Shown here: positions 1 through 6,441 of the stretch, one piece after another
Numbering within the stretch: the first letter of the stretch is position 1
Layout: each line of letters begins with the position of its first letter
Source of the DNA: CAYWTX01 sp964461295
GTDB lineage: Bacteria > Planctomycetota > Phycisphaerae > SM23-33
Direction of reading: 5' to 3'
NCBI GenBank assembly: GCA_964461295.1
Contig: CAYWTX010000507.1
Span: 1-14,005 of the forward strand
DNA: 14,005 nt
Notes under the pieces: generated by a model
Databases searched by the model: none
What the model was told of the DNA's origin: nothing
What the model saw: only the letters and a program-made list of their open reading frames with translations
Program-made: the position numbers and the translations under genes

Positions 1-417
1 GACGCGCTGGAGGCCCGCGGCGACGCGGACAACACGCTGATCGCGTTCTTTGCCGATCACGGCGATCCCATGGGCGATCACAACGCCTGGCAGAAGGAAT
101 CGTTCTTCGACGCCGCCTGCCGCATACCGTTCCTGGCGAGCTGGCCGGCGCGGCTGCCGGGCGGCGCGAAGCGAGATGAACTGGTGTGCCTGGCCGACTT
201 GTTCGGCCTGGCTACCTCGGCCGCGGGGCACGCCGAACTGCGAGAAGGCATCGACGTGCTGGGGGAGCAGCGCTCCTCAGCCCGGCCCTGGCCGCATTTA
301 CAGCTGGCCGCATTTACGCTTGACTGGGGCGTTGGGGGTGATAGAGTACACGCAGAGATCAGTTGTGCGCCGCCTTGCGGCGGGCATCGAAGTCGTACCC
401 ATAGGGGATTAGTGTAA
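1..417 (+). CDS. Sulfatase (arylsulfatase A type), 3' fragment with an apparently degraded end
   Basis: The reading frame is open from base 1, so the 5' part lies outside the window. Residues 1-40 carry the sulfatase core: a strand (TLIAFFADHGD) ending in the Asp-His-Gly metal-site motif, then MGDH, a tryptophan-lysine segment (AWQKESFFDA) and RIPFLASWPARL. The text DELVCLADLFGLATSAAG...GIDVLG is the usual link to the C-terminal subdomain. Sulfatases hydrolyse sulfate esters, in planctomycetes typically on algal or mucin polysaccharides, and are usually exported. After about base 270 I see no family resemblance, and the expected 80-100 residues of C-terminal domain are missing. The frame instead runs through a 13-bp direct repeat and the tRNA promoter, and stops at 415-417 inside the tRNA gene. 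A truncated or dead gene is likely, but a divergent C-terminus cannot be excluded. Confidence 0.72.
   Translation, partial: DALEARGDADNTLIAFFADHGDPMGDHNAWQKESFFDAACRIPFLASWPARLPGGAKRDELVCLADLFGLATSAAGHAELREGIDVLGEQRSSARPWPHLQLAAFTLDWGVGGDRVHAEISCAPPCGGHRSRTHRGLV
288..316 (+). repeat. 13-bp direct repeat at the sulfatase break
   Basis: CTGGCCGCATTTA occurs at 288-300 and again at 304-316, separated by three bases (CAG), which gives a 16-bp period. It lies just after the point where the sulfatase reading frame stops resembling its family and just before the tRNA-Gln promoter. Slippage or a short-homology deletion could have produced it; that origin is inference. Confidence 0.7.
320..347 (+). 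promoter_or_regulatory. Sigma70-like promoter for tRNA-Gln
   Basis: TTGACT at 320-325 matches the -35 consensus in five of six bases. TAGAGT at 342-347 matches the -10 box in four of six, with a 16-base spacer. Transcription would start near 354, leaving a leader of about 50 bases before the mature tRNA. It lies inside the open frame left over from the sulfatase, which supports the view that this frame is no longer coding here. Confidence 0.5.
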
Positions 418-473
418 CGGTAGCACAACTGACTCTGGATCAGTTAGTCTAGGTTCGAATCCTAGATCCCCTG
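403..473 (+). tRNA. tRNA-Gln (anticodon CTG)
   Basis: A complete 71-nt cloverleaf can be folded by eye. The acceptor stem AGGGGAT (403-409) pairs with ATCCCCT (466-472), followed by discriminator G473. The D stem pairs 412-414 with 424-426. The anticodon stem ACTGA (428-432) pairs with TCAGT (440-444) around a seven-base loop. The T arm CTAGG-TTCGAAT-CCTAG spans 449-465. The anticodon at 435-437 is CTG, which reads glutamine CAG codons. The 3' CCA is not encoded, so it must be added by a nucleotidyltransferase. The gene has its own promoter upstream and terminator downstream, so it is probably a single-gene unit. Confidence 0.95.
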
Positions 474-479
474 TGTTGC

Positions 480-512
480 GATAAGCCCCGGCAAAACCGG
501 GGCTTATCTTTT
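480..512 (+). terminator. Rho-independent terminator after tRNA-Gln
   Basis: A perfect 12-bp stem pairs 480-491 (GATAAGCCCCGG) with 497-508 across the five-base loop CAAAA and is followed by TTTT at 509-512. It begins seven bases after the tRNA discriminator base. No T-run is present on the opposite strand, so it should work for the tRNA only. Confidence 0.92.
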
Positions 513-611
513 GCGTGTCCCTGCCGAGAAGCGCCGCGAGGCAAGCTGCGGGCGGGCGCTGTTGTTCAGAGAGGACATCGTTCGCACCCCTGCATTCCTG
601 CGGACTCCTGT

Positions 612-1757
612 CTATAGCGAGCCCGTTGCCAGGAACTCGTGGTGCACGTCCGCGGCGGCGATCTTGCCGCGCTCGTCGGTGAAGGTGACGCGGCCGGGGG
701 TGAACTGGGCGGACGCGACGCGGCCGAAGCGGGGCCCGACGGCGATGACGCCCTGGATGTAGTTGATGACGGTCGGCTGGCGCGGCGACAGTTCCAGCAC
801 GGTGCGGATTCCCGCCTGGTTGAGCAGGTTCGGTTTGGCGGAGGGCCCCAGGCCGTGCGCGAAGTACGAGCACACGTCCTCGAGTCCCAGGCAGCGGTTG
901 CGGCCGTTCCAGGGCGGGCCGTGCCGCCCGCGGTTGTCGATCCAGAACACCGTGCCCGGCAGCGTACGGGGGTCCTTCAGGGAGTACCACAGGTAGCGTC
1001 GCGAGGCGCACACGGCCGCGGTCCACGCGGGCAAGGCCGTGGGCTTGGCGAAGACGGCCAGCAGATCGGTAAAGCCCGTGCGGGCGGGGAAACGGGTGCA
1101 GTCGGCCGTGGGCGGGTGCTTCCAGAGCGTGGGGACGCGGGCGAGGTCGGTGAACGTGGCGCCGATGGCGAGGGCCTGGTACTCGCCCGTGGCGGGGTTG
1201 CTGAAGAGGTCAGGGCAGGTCATGCCGAGCCGGAAGGGCGATGTGCTCACGCGCAGCGAGCCTTCTTTTTCCGGCACGGCGAGCGTGGCGTGGTGGCCCA
1301 GCGAGATTCGCCCGCGGCCGCCCTGGATCACGTGCTGCACGTAGACGACGTTCTGGCCGTCCACCAGGCGGATGTTCTTGGTGATCTTCGCCGGGCGCAC
1401 GGTTGTCCGCATCTCCAGCGAGAGGTTCTGGACGTTGGCGGCGCGTTCCAGGCCGCGGAAGGTCCACTTGGCCGTGGCGGTCTCGCCGTGGGGCGTGTGG
1501 GTTTCGCCGCGCCAGGAGCCGCCGCCGAACGGCAGGCAGAAGAAGTCGCCGCGCAGCGGGCGAAGCACGGGCACGTCGATCTGCCGCTTCTCGCCCTGCC
1601 AGGGGCTGATGTAGTACGGCTGCACCGGGCGGGGCGTGTCGCGGAGGAACGTGACGGGGGCCATGTGGCCGCCGGCGCGGGTGACGGCGAGTTGGACGCG
1701 GTCGGACGCGACGACCCAGCACGGCTGGTTGTCGATGGTCTTGACGTTCGGCTTCAT
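612..1757 (-). CDS. Conserved-looking hypothetical protein, 381 aa, possibly carbohydrate-binding or mutarotase-like fold
   Basis: I do not recognise this gene with certainty. The ATG at 1757 is preceded by AAAGGAG four bases upstream, which fixes the start. The open frame continues upstream of it, but that extension has no comparable start. There is no signal peptide and no membrane segment. The composition is that of a beta-rich soluble protein: many alternating hydrophobic strands such as VQLAVTRAGGHMAPVTF near residues 21-37, followed by YYISPWQGE near 52-60, then repeated aromatic and Gly-rich turns (FFCLPFGGGSWRGETHTPHGE). This layout recalls galactose-mutarotase-like beta-sandwich proteins that act on sugars, but no catalytic motif can be assigned. 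The gene is divergent from the FMN reductase across 154 bases. It ends 100 bases from the tRNA terminator. Confidence 0.8.
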   Translation of the reverse strand: MKPNVKTIDNQPCWVVASDRVQLAVTRAGGHMAPVTFLRDTPRPVQPYYISPWQGEKRQIDVPVLRPLRGDFFCLPFGGGSWRGETHTPHGETATAKWTFRGLERAANVQNLSLEMRTTVRPAKITKNIRLVDGQNVVYVQHVIQGGRGRISLGHHATLAVPEKEGSLRVSTSPFRLGMTCPDLFSNPATGEYQALAIGATFTDLARVPTLWKHPPTADCTRFPARTGFTDLLAVFAKPTALPAWTAAVCASRRYLWYSLKDPRTLPGTVFWIDNRGRHGPPWNGRNRCLGLEDVCSYFAHGLGPSAKPNLLNQAGIRTVLELSPRQPTVINYIQGVIAVGPRFGRVASAQFTPGRVTFTDERGKIAAADVHHEFLATGSL

Positions 1758-1880
1758 GCGGCTCCTTTCGCGGTAGCGGCCCCACATTTGTAGCGTTCTG
1801 TTCGCCGAACGCCAGCGAGTTTCATCGCGCGGGCGCATCTTACCGACGCAGCCGGCGGACCTGGAGACGAGAGACCCGCC

Positions 1881-1911
1881 TATAATGCGGCAACCAAAGA
1901 GGAGAACGGAA
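1881..1911 (+). promoter_or_regulatory. Perfect -10 box and Shine-Dalgarno for the FMN reductase
   Basis: TATAAT at 1881-1886 is an exact -10 box; no good -35 is visible 16-18 bases upstream. Transcription should start near 1893. An in-frame ATG at 1885 lies inside the -10 box, so it cannot be the start. AGAGGAG at 1898-1904 sits seven bases before the ATG at 1912, which is therefore the start. Confidence 0.6.
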
Positions 1912-2496
1912 ATGAACCGCAAGACGCACATATTGGGTTTCGCGGGGAGTTTGCGCAAGGGGTCGTACAACAGGGCGATGCTTCGGGCGGCTGTGGAGAG
2001 TTGTGCCGATGACGTCGAGTTGGAGGTGTTCGAACTCGACGGGATCCCGCTGTTCAGCGAGGATCTGGAGCAGAAGCCGCCGGAGAAGGTGCGGCTGTTC
2101 AAGGAGCGGATTCGCGCTGCCGACGCGATCCTCATCGCCACGCCGGAGTACAACTACTCGATCCCCGGCGTGCTGAAGAACGCGATCGACTGGGCGTCGA
2201 GGCCATATGGGGACGGCGCCTTCGACGGCAAGGCGGCGGCAATCATGGGTGCTTCGCTGGGCCCATCGGGCACGGCACGGGCGCAGTACCATCTGCGGCA
2301 GTGCTGCGTGTTTCTGAACATGTACCTGCTGAACCAGCCGGAAGTGATGGTGCCGCTGGCGTCGGAGAAGTTCGACGCCGGCGGCAAGCTCACGGACGCG
2401 ACAGTTCGCGAGAGAATCGTGCAGCTGCTGGAGCACCTGGCGGAGTGGAGCCGCAGGATTCAGCCGCCGGCGCCGGCGACGGCGACGCGCGGGTAG
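1912..2496 (+). CDS. NAD(P)H-dependent FMN reductase, ChrR/YieF-type quinone/chromate reductase
   Basis: This 194-aa flavodoxin-like enzyme matches the usual length of the family. Residues 12-20 (GSLRKGSYN) form the FMN phosphate-binding loop. Residues 77-98 carry the family signature TPEYNYSIPGVLKNAIDW, which contacts the flavin ring. A further stretch, ARAQYHLRQCCVFLNMYLLNQPE, closely parallels the E. coli YieF C-terminal half. Such enzymes transfer two electrons from NAD(P)H to quinones, and in vitro to chromate or azo compounds, protecting against redox cycling in the cytoplasm. The physiological substrate cannot be read from sequence. The start at 1912 is preferred over 1885 because of promoter and ribosome-site placement. 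The gene appears to be a single unit, convergent with the methyltransferase gene 63 bases downstream. Confidence 0.92.
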   Translation: MNRKTHILGFAGSLRKGSYNRAMLRAAVESCADDVELEVFELDGIPLFSEDLEQKPPEKVRLFKERIRAADAILIATPEYNYSIPGVLKNAIDWASRPYGDGAFDGKAAAIMGASLGPSGTARAQYHLRQCCVFLNMYLLNQPEVMVPLASEKFDAGGKLTDATVRERIVQLLEHLAEWSRRIQPPAPATATRG

Positions 2497-2503
2497 AAGA
2501 GCA

Positions 2504-2524
2504 GCCGATCGCCGACTGCCGATT
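2504..2524 (+). repeat. Heptamer tandem repeat, three units of GCCGAYY
   Basis: GCCGATC (2504-2510), GCCGACT (2511-2517) and GCCGATT (2518-2524) follow each other without gaps in the 63-base space between two convergent genes. The array is out of both coding frames. It resembles in design the short tandemly repeated repetitive heptamers known from cyanobacteria, though the unit sequence is different. No terminator hairpin with a T-run is visible in this gap. Confidence 0.55.
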
Positions 2525-2559
2525 GGTTGCCCGCAGGATCGGTGGCGTGAACCGTGAGT

Positions 2560-4401
2560 TCAGACCAGGCCCAGTTGGTCGCGCACAAGACGGTCGATGC
2601 CGCCGGCGAGATCCTTGTCGCCTACAGCGCGTTGTCCTAGTTCGTTGAGCTCCGCGCAGACCGCCTCGGGCGGGAGCGGGAACACACGAATGTGCTTGAT
2701 CTTCAGTTCGGCGAACGCCCGACCGGTGCGGGGCTCGATCGTGCGGAAGAACCACGTGATGAAGCTGGAATTCAGCCACGCCGCCAGGCCGTGCAGCGTG
2801 AGGCCCGACGGCCGCTTGGGGAAGACGAGGAAGAAGTTGTTGCTCGCGTAGCGACCGACGGGATCGACGGCGGCGATGACGCGGTCGCCGGTGCGCCGAA
2901 GGAGGACCTTGGGGCGGCGGTGCCATTGCGGCCGACCGAGGTTGGCATAGCGGCGAGGAGGGGGACTTGCTTCCCCGGGTGCCACGGCTGCGCTGTTTGC
3001 GGCCGTGTCTTCTCCGCCGTCGGGTGGGACGCGGCTGCAAACAGCGCAGCCGTGGCCCCCAGACTCCAGGGCGGAGAGGCGAACGTATCGTCCCTTCCAG
3101 CGGAGGACGAAAGGGGCGATCTCGTCTCTGCCGAAGAGAAGTTCCTCGCAGGAGTCGTCGAGCTTGGCGGCGACGAACAGGTCGGCGCGGATGTTCCCGC
3201 TGTGGACGCCCTCGTGGATTTCGAAGCAGTCGCCGAGCTTGGGCTGTTGGGCGAGGGCCTGGAGCGTGCGGCGGTCGCGCGGCGTGAGGTGGAGGTTGAA
3301 GACGTGGCGCGGGGCGGAGAGGAAATCCTGTTGGAGGATACTCGTGCGAGTAATGCGGGAGGGGGAAGAGGGGGATGCCCCGGCCACGCCGGGCCGGGGC
3401 TTGGAGGGCGGGGCAGCGCGATGGACGGTGGCGACGACGCGATGGTTGGGGGCGAACGTGCTCCTGCGTCCGATGATGGTCGCGGCGTCGATGGTGGCGC
3501 CGGGAAAGGCCATGCCCCACCAGTCCACGTGCGTGAGGGCGAGGTGGTCGAGGACGTAGCGGCGGGTGGGGGCGTAGTTCTTCAGCAGCACGATGTCGGG
3601 CAGGACCATGCCGAACATGCCGCCCTCGCGCGTCAGTTCGATGCCTCGCTCGACGAACGGGCGGAACAGGTCGTGAATGCCGCCCACGGAACGATAGCGT
3701 TGGCGGAGGTAGCCGACGAGGGCCTTGTCGCCGCCGACGGCTTTCTGGCCCCAAGGCGGGTTGCCGATCACGACGTCGAAGGCCGGCGCGTCGAAGGCCG
3801 CCGACCAGTCCAGCGCGCGGCGTCGGCGGGCGTGCGGGCAGTCGGGGCCGACGATGCTGTTGCCGCACAGGACGTTGCGGGACAGGTCGGGCAGGGCGTC
3901 GGTCCCGGCGGCGCCGGGGTCGAGGTGGTCGTCGATCAGGGCAAGCAGCAGGGACAGGCGTGCAACGTCGACGGCGTCGGGGTCGATGTCGACGCCGAAG
4001 ATGGAGTCGGCGAGGATTCGTCTGCGCGACGAGAAGTCGGCGGCGCCGAGTTTCTTCACCAGCATGCGATACGCCGCGAGGAGGAAAGCGCCCGCGCCGC
4101 ACGCGGGGTCCAGGACGCGAACGGGAGATACCGGGAGCCGGTCACTGAAGTGACCAGCCCTCAGCGTGCGGTCCACGACGTGTTCCACGATATGTATGGG
4201 GGTGTAATACACCCCCGAAGCTTTTCGATTCGTTGGGCGGCGGGCGGCGAGCGTTCGCTCGTAGGCGGCGCCGAGGGCCTCCGGCCGAACGCCGCGCAGT
4301 TGCACCAGCAGGTCCGGTGGGACCGTTCGCGGCCGGGGCGAGCGGAGAAATTGCCGAAGGAGGGACTCCAGTCCGGCGCGCGATTCGGCCGATTTATGCA
4401 T
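2560..4401 (-). CDS. Solitary adenine-N6 DNA methyltransferase, Eco57I/TaqI-like
   Basis: With the ATG at 4401 the product is 613 aa; a TTG at 4416 would add five residues. GVYYTP (63-68) precedes the S-adenosylmethionine motif I, DPACGAGAF (98-106), an acidic ribose-binding strand (FGVDIDPDAVDVARLS), and the catalytic motif IV NPPW (214-217), typical of gamma-class N6-adenine enzymes. The C-terminal half, with SNNFFLVFP and AWLNSSFITWFF, resembles the TaqI-like target-recognition domain. It methylates adenine in a specific DNA site. Type IIG enzymes carry an N-terminal nuclease and are near 1000 aa; none is seen here and no restriction gene is adjacent, so the enzyme may be an orphan. Residues about 448-475 come from an inserted palindromic DNA element, and about 331-345 look similarly low-complexity. 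The gene diverges from metG. Confidence 0.88.
   Translation of the reverse strand: MHKSAESRAGLESLLRQFLRSPRPRTVPPDLLVQLRGVRPEALGAAYERTLAARRPTNRKASGVYYTPIHIVEHVVDRTLRAGHFSDRLPVSPVRVLDPACGAGAFLLAAYRMLVKKLGAADFSSRRRILADSIFGVDIDPDAVDVARLSLLLALIDDHLDPGAAGTDALPDLSRNVLCGNSIVGPDCPHARRRRALDWSAAFDAPAFDVVIGNPPWGQKAVGGDKALVGYLRQRYRSVGGIHDLFRPFVERGIELTREGGMFGMVLPDIVLLKNYAPTRRYVLDHLALTHVDWWGMAFPGATIDAATIIGRRSTFAPNHRVVATVHRAAPPSKPRPGVAGASPSSPSRITRTSILQQDFLSAPRHVFNLHLTPRDRRTLQALAQQPKLGDCFEIHEGVHSGNIRADLFVAAKLDDSCEELLFGRDEIAPFVLRWKGRYVRLSALESGGHGCAVCSRVPPDGGEDTAANSAAVAPGEASPPPRRYANLGRPQWHRRPKVLLRRTGDRVIAAVDPVGRYASNNFFLVFPKRPSGLTLHGLAAWLNSSFITWFFRTIEPRTGRAFAELKIKHIRVFPLPPEAVCAELNELGQRAVGDKDLAGGIDRLVRDQLGLV
2977..3060. 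repeat. 84-bp palindromic element inserted in frame in the methyltransferase gene
   Basis: The arms 2981-3000 and 3037-3056 are perfect 20-bp inverted copies (GCCACGGCTGCGCTGTTTGC and its complement). Pairing extends inward with mismatches to about 3009/3028, and outward by three bases (2977-2979 with 3058-3060). The element is 84 bp long, is aligned with codon boundaries, and is read as 28 residues (about 448-475) rich in Gly, Ala, Cys, Asp and Pro that fit no methyltransferase motif. It therefore lengthens the protein without breaking it. This resembles the behaviour of Rickettsia palindromic elements, though the sequence is unrelated as far as I can tell. No second copy is present in this window. 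Confidence 0.82.
3377..3400. repeat. Second GC-rich palindrome inside the methyltransferase gene
   Basis: GCCCCGGCC (3377-3385) pairs perfectly with GGCCGGGGC (3392-3400) around six bases. It encodes a proline/glycine-rich stretch (KPRPGVAG, about residues 334-341) in a variable linker between the catalytic half and the recognition half of the protein. It could be a shorter remnant of another inserted element; at this G+C content a chance origin is also possible. Confidence 0.45.
4140..4155. repeat. Short palindrome in the methyltransferase gene
   Basis: GGTCACT-GA-AGTGACC has seven-base arms around two bases. It encodes GHFSDR at about residues 83-88, between the YYTP segment and the S-adenosylmethionine motif, again a linker position. 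It could be an inserted repeat, a binding site within the gene, or chance. Confidence 0.35.
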
Positions 4402-4444
4402 CGTTGTCGGGCGCAAGAGCCCTGTCCTTCGGGATAAGTCTTGA

Positions 4445-4450
4445 ATTATC
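4445..4450 (-). promoter_or_regulatory. Possible -10 box for the methyltransferase gene
   Basis: On the minus strand GATAAT (five of six to the -10 consensus) ends 28 bases before the TTG at 4416 and 43 bases before the ATG at 4401. No convincing -35 element is seen. The site lies in the 77-base divergent gap to metG, so the two genes may share or compete for this region. Confidence 0.35.
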
Positions 4451-4478
4451 GGCGTCCGGCAGTAAATGTAACGGGATT

Positions 4479-6038
4479 ATGCCTGGAACCTACTACGTAA
4501 CGACACCGATCTACTACGTCAACGACGTGCCGCACATCGGGCACTCGTACACGACGATCGCGGCCGACGTGCTCGCGCGCTTCTGGCGGTCGGCCGGGCG
4601 GGACGTGCGGTTCCTCACCGGCACCGACGAGCACGGCATCAAGATCGTGAAGGCGGCGGCGGAGAAGGGCATGGCGCCGCAGGAACTCGCCGACAGCGTG
4701 GTGGTGCACTTCCAGCAGCTTTGGCGCGACCTGAACATCAGCAACGACGACTTCATCCGCACCAGTTCGGCGCGGCACGAGAAGCGGGTGCAGGCGCTGG
4801 TCGCCCGGCTGGTCGAGAAGGGCGAAATCTACCTTGGCAGCTACCAGGGCTGGTACGACGAAGGGCAGGAGGAATTCGTCACCGAATCCGCCGCCCGGGA
4901 CAACGACCACAAGAGCGTGATCACCGGCCGGCCGCTGGCGCGGTACAGCGAGCCGAGTTATTTCTTCCGCCTGGGCAAATGGGCGCCAAGGCTGATCGAG
5001 CACATCCGGGCGAACGAGGACTTCGTGCAGCCGGAGGCGCGGCGCAACGAGGTGCTGAGCAAGCTGGCGCAGGGCGTGGAGGACTTGAGCATCTCGCGGC
5101 AGCGCGAGAAACTAGCCAACTGGGGCGTGCCGATGCCCAACGACGCCGCCCACTCGGTGTACGTCTGGATCGACGCGCTGAGCAACTATTACACGGCCCT
5201 GGGCGAGCCGCCGGTGGGCGACGAGTTCGACGGCAAGTTCGCCCGCTACTGGCCGTGCGACGTGCATCTGATCGGCAAGGACATCCTGTGGTTCCATGCG
5301 GTGTACTGGCCGTGCATGCTGATGGCGCTGGACCTGCCGCTGCCGAAGACGGTGTTCGCGCACGGGTGGTGGACGTCGGAAGGCAAGAAGATGTCCAAGA
5401 CGCTGGGCAACTTCCTGTCGCGCGAGCAGATCGGGGAGATCTGCGGCGAGTACGGCGTGGATTTCTATCGATACTTCCTGCTGCGGGCGGTGAACTTCGG
5501 CGCCGACGGCGATTTCTCGCGGACCGCCCTGCAACTTCGCTACAACGCGGAACTGGCCAACGGCGTGGGCAACCTCCTCAGCCGCACGGTCAACATGGTC
5601 GGGCGGTACTTCGACGGCCGCGTGCCCCAGGCGTGCGGCGTGCCGGGCGAGGCGGGCGACGTGCGTTCGGCCGCGGAGGCCCTGAGCGGCGGGGCGGCGG
5701 GCTGGATGTCGCGCTGCCAGTTCCACGGCTACCTGGAGGCCGTGACGGCGCTGGTGTACGCGACGAACAAGTTCATCGACGTGACCGAGCCGTTCAAGGT
5801 GGCCAAGGACCCCGCGCAGCGGCAGCGGCTGGGCGACATCCTGTACGTGTGTGCCGAGGCGGTGCGGATGATCCTGGTGTACCTGAGGCCGGTGATGCCG
5901 ACGGCGGCGGAAGCGGGGCTGCGGCAGCTTGGCTGGTCGGCGGGCCGGCAGCCGCTGGCGCAGGCGGGGCGGTGGGGCGTGCTGGCGGCGGGGACCGTGA
6001 CGGCCAAGGGCGAGGGTCTGTTCCCGAGGAAAGGCTGA
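4479..6038 (+). CDS. metG: Methionyl-tRNA synthetase, short form
   Basis: This enzyme charges tRNA-Met with methionine using ATP. The product is 519 aa from the ATG at 4479, the first start that leaves the canonical N-terminus TYYVTTPIYYVNDVPHIGHSY. HIGH lies at residues 19-22 and the KMSKS-equivalent KMSKT at 304-308, preceded by FAHGWWTSEGK. The connective region (YQGWYDEGQEEFVTE, 122-136) lacks the cysteines that bind zinc in many bacterial enzymes, placing it with the zinc-free forms. The anticodon-binding helical domain follows, with FKVAKDP near the end. The C-terminal EMAP-like dimerisation and tRNA-binding domain is absent. The Shine-Dalgarno site is weak. It is the first gene of a compact cluster, and its stop TGA overlaps the next ATG by one base. 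Confidence 0.96.
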   Translation: MPGTYYVTTPIYYVNDVPHIGHSYTTIAADVLARFWRSAGRDVRFLTGTDEHGIKIVKAAAEKGMAPQELADSVVVHFQQLWRDLNISNDDFIRTSSARHEKRVQALVARLVEKGEIYLGSYQGWYDEGQEEFVTESAARDNDHKSVITGRPLARYSEPSYFFRLGKWAPRLIEHIRANEDFVQPEARRNEVLSKLAQGVEDLSISRQREKLANWGVPMPNDAAHSVYVWIDALSNYYTALGEPPVGDEFDGKFARYWPCDVHLIGKDILWFHAVYWPCMLMALDLPLPKTVFAHGWWTSEGKKMSKTLGNFLSREQIGEICGEYGVDFYRYFLLRAVNFGADGDFSRTALQLRYNAELANGVGNLLSRTVNMVGRYFDGRVPQACGVPGEAGDVRSAAEALSGGAAGWMSRCQFHGYLEAVTALVYATNKFIDVTEPFKVAKDPAQRQRLGDILYVCAEAVRMILVYLRPVMPTAAEAGLRQLGWSAGRQPLAQAGRWGVLAAGTVTAKGEGLFPRKG

Positions 6039-6433
6039 TGGAAGAGGAAACGCCGAGCAGATCGATGGAAGACGTGATTCGCGAGGACGGGCGATACCCG
6101 CCCGAGGCGTTCGCGTTTCTGCACGAGGGCCTCAACCGGGCGGCGGAGTCGGTGCACGGCGACAAGGGCGGCAGCGGCCAGCGGCACGTCAGCGGGCAGC
6201 AGTTGTGCCTGTCGGTGCGCGACCTGGCGTTGGAGCGGTGGGGGATGCTGGCGATGGCGGTGCTGAAGCGGTGGAATATCCACGGCACGATCGACTTCGG
6301 GAACATGGTATACCTGCTGGTGGAAAACAAGTTCATGCGGAAGACGCCCGAAGACAGCCTGGAGGATTTCCGCGACGTTTACCGGTTCGAGGAAGCGTTC
6401 GGCGGGGCGTGGAAGTTCGAGCTGAAAGAGTAA
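6038..6433 (+). CDS. Minf_1886-family conserved protein of unknown function
   Basis: This 131-aa protein has the pattern I know as the Minf_1886 family, which occurs mostly in Planctomycetes and Verrucomicrobia. Residues about 15-35 hold the YPPEAFAFLHEGL helix, then RHVSGQQLCLSVRDLALERWGMLAMAVLKRWNI, then a DFGNMVYLLVENKFMRK segment, and a C-terminal DSLEDFRDVYRFEEAF. It is acidic, soluble and helical, with no signal peptide or membrane helix. No activity has been assigned to the family to my knowledge. The ATG at 6038 shares its A with the TGA stop of metG and is preceded by GAGGAAAGG, so the two are likely translationally coupled. The next gene begins eight bases after its stop. Confidence 0.85.
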   Translation: MEEETPSRSMEDVIREDGRYPPEAFAFLHEGLNRAAESVHGDKGGSGQRHVSGQQLCLSVRDLALERWGMLAMAVLKRWNIHGTIDFGNMVYLLVENKFMRKTPEDSLEDFRDVYRFEEAFGGAWKFELKE

Positions 6434-6441
6434 AGCACTGA

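Noticed and set aside
409..1026. Minus-strand open frame of 205 aa ending in GFEPRLTDPESVVLPLH
   Set aside because: That ending is the antisense of tRNA-Gln, a common false protein, and the remainder lies over the 381-aa gene in another frame.
639..1793. Plus-strand open frame of 384 aa
   Set aside because: Antisense shadow of the 381-aa minus-strand gene; skewed Gly/Ala/Val/Asp composition with no domain.
1800..1815. Short inverted repeat around GTTCGCCGAAC
   Set aside because: Too short to separate from chance in this composition, with no promoter in register.
4198..4216. Hairpin GGGGGTGT-AAT-ACACCCCC
   Set aside because: It encodes the conserved GVYYTP segment of the methyltransferase, so protein constraint explains it.
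2692..4437. Plus-strand open frame of 581 aa opposite the methyltransferase gene
   Set aside because: Long only because of high G+C; composition is shadow-like, while the minus strand carries clear catalytic motifs.
4441..4468. Possible metG promoter TTGAAT with TAAATG
   Set aside because: The -10 match is poor and would leave only about five bases before the start codon.
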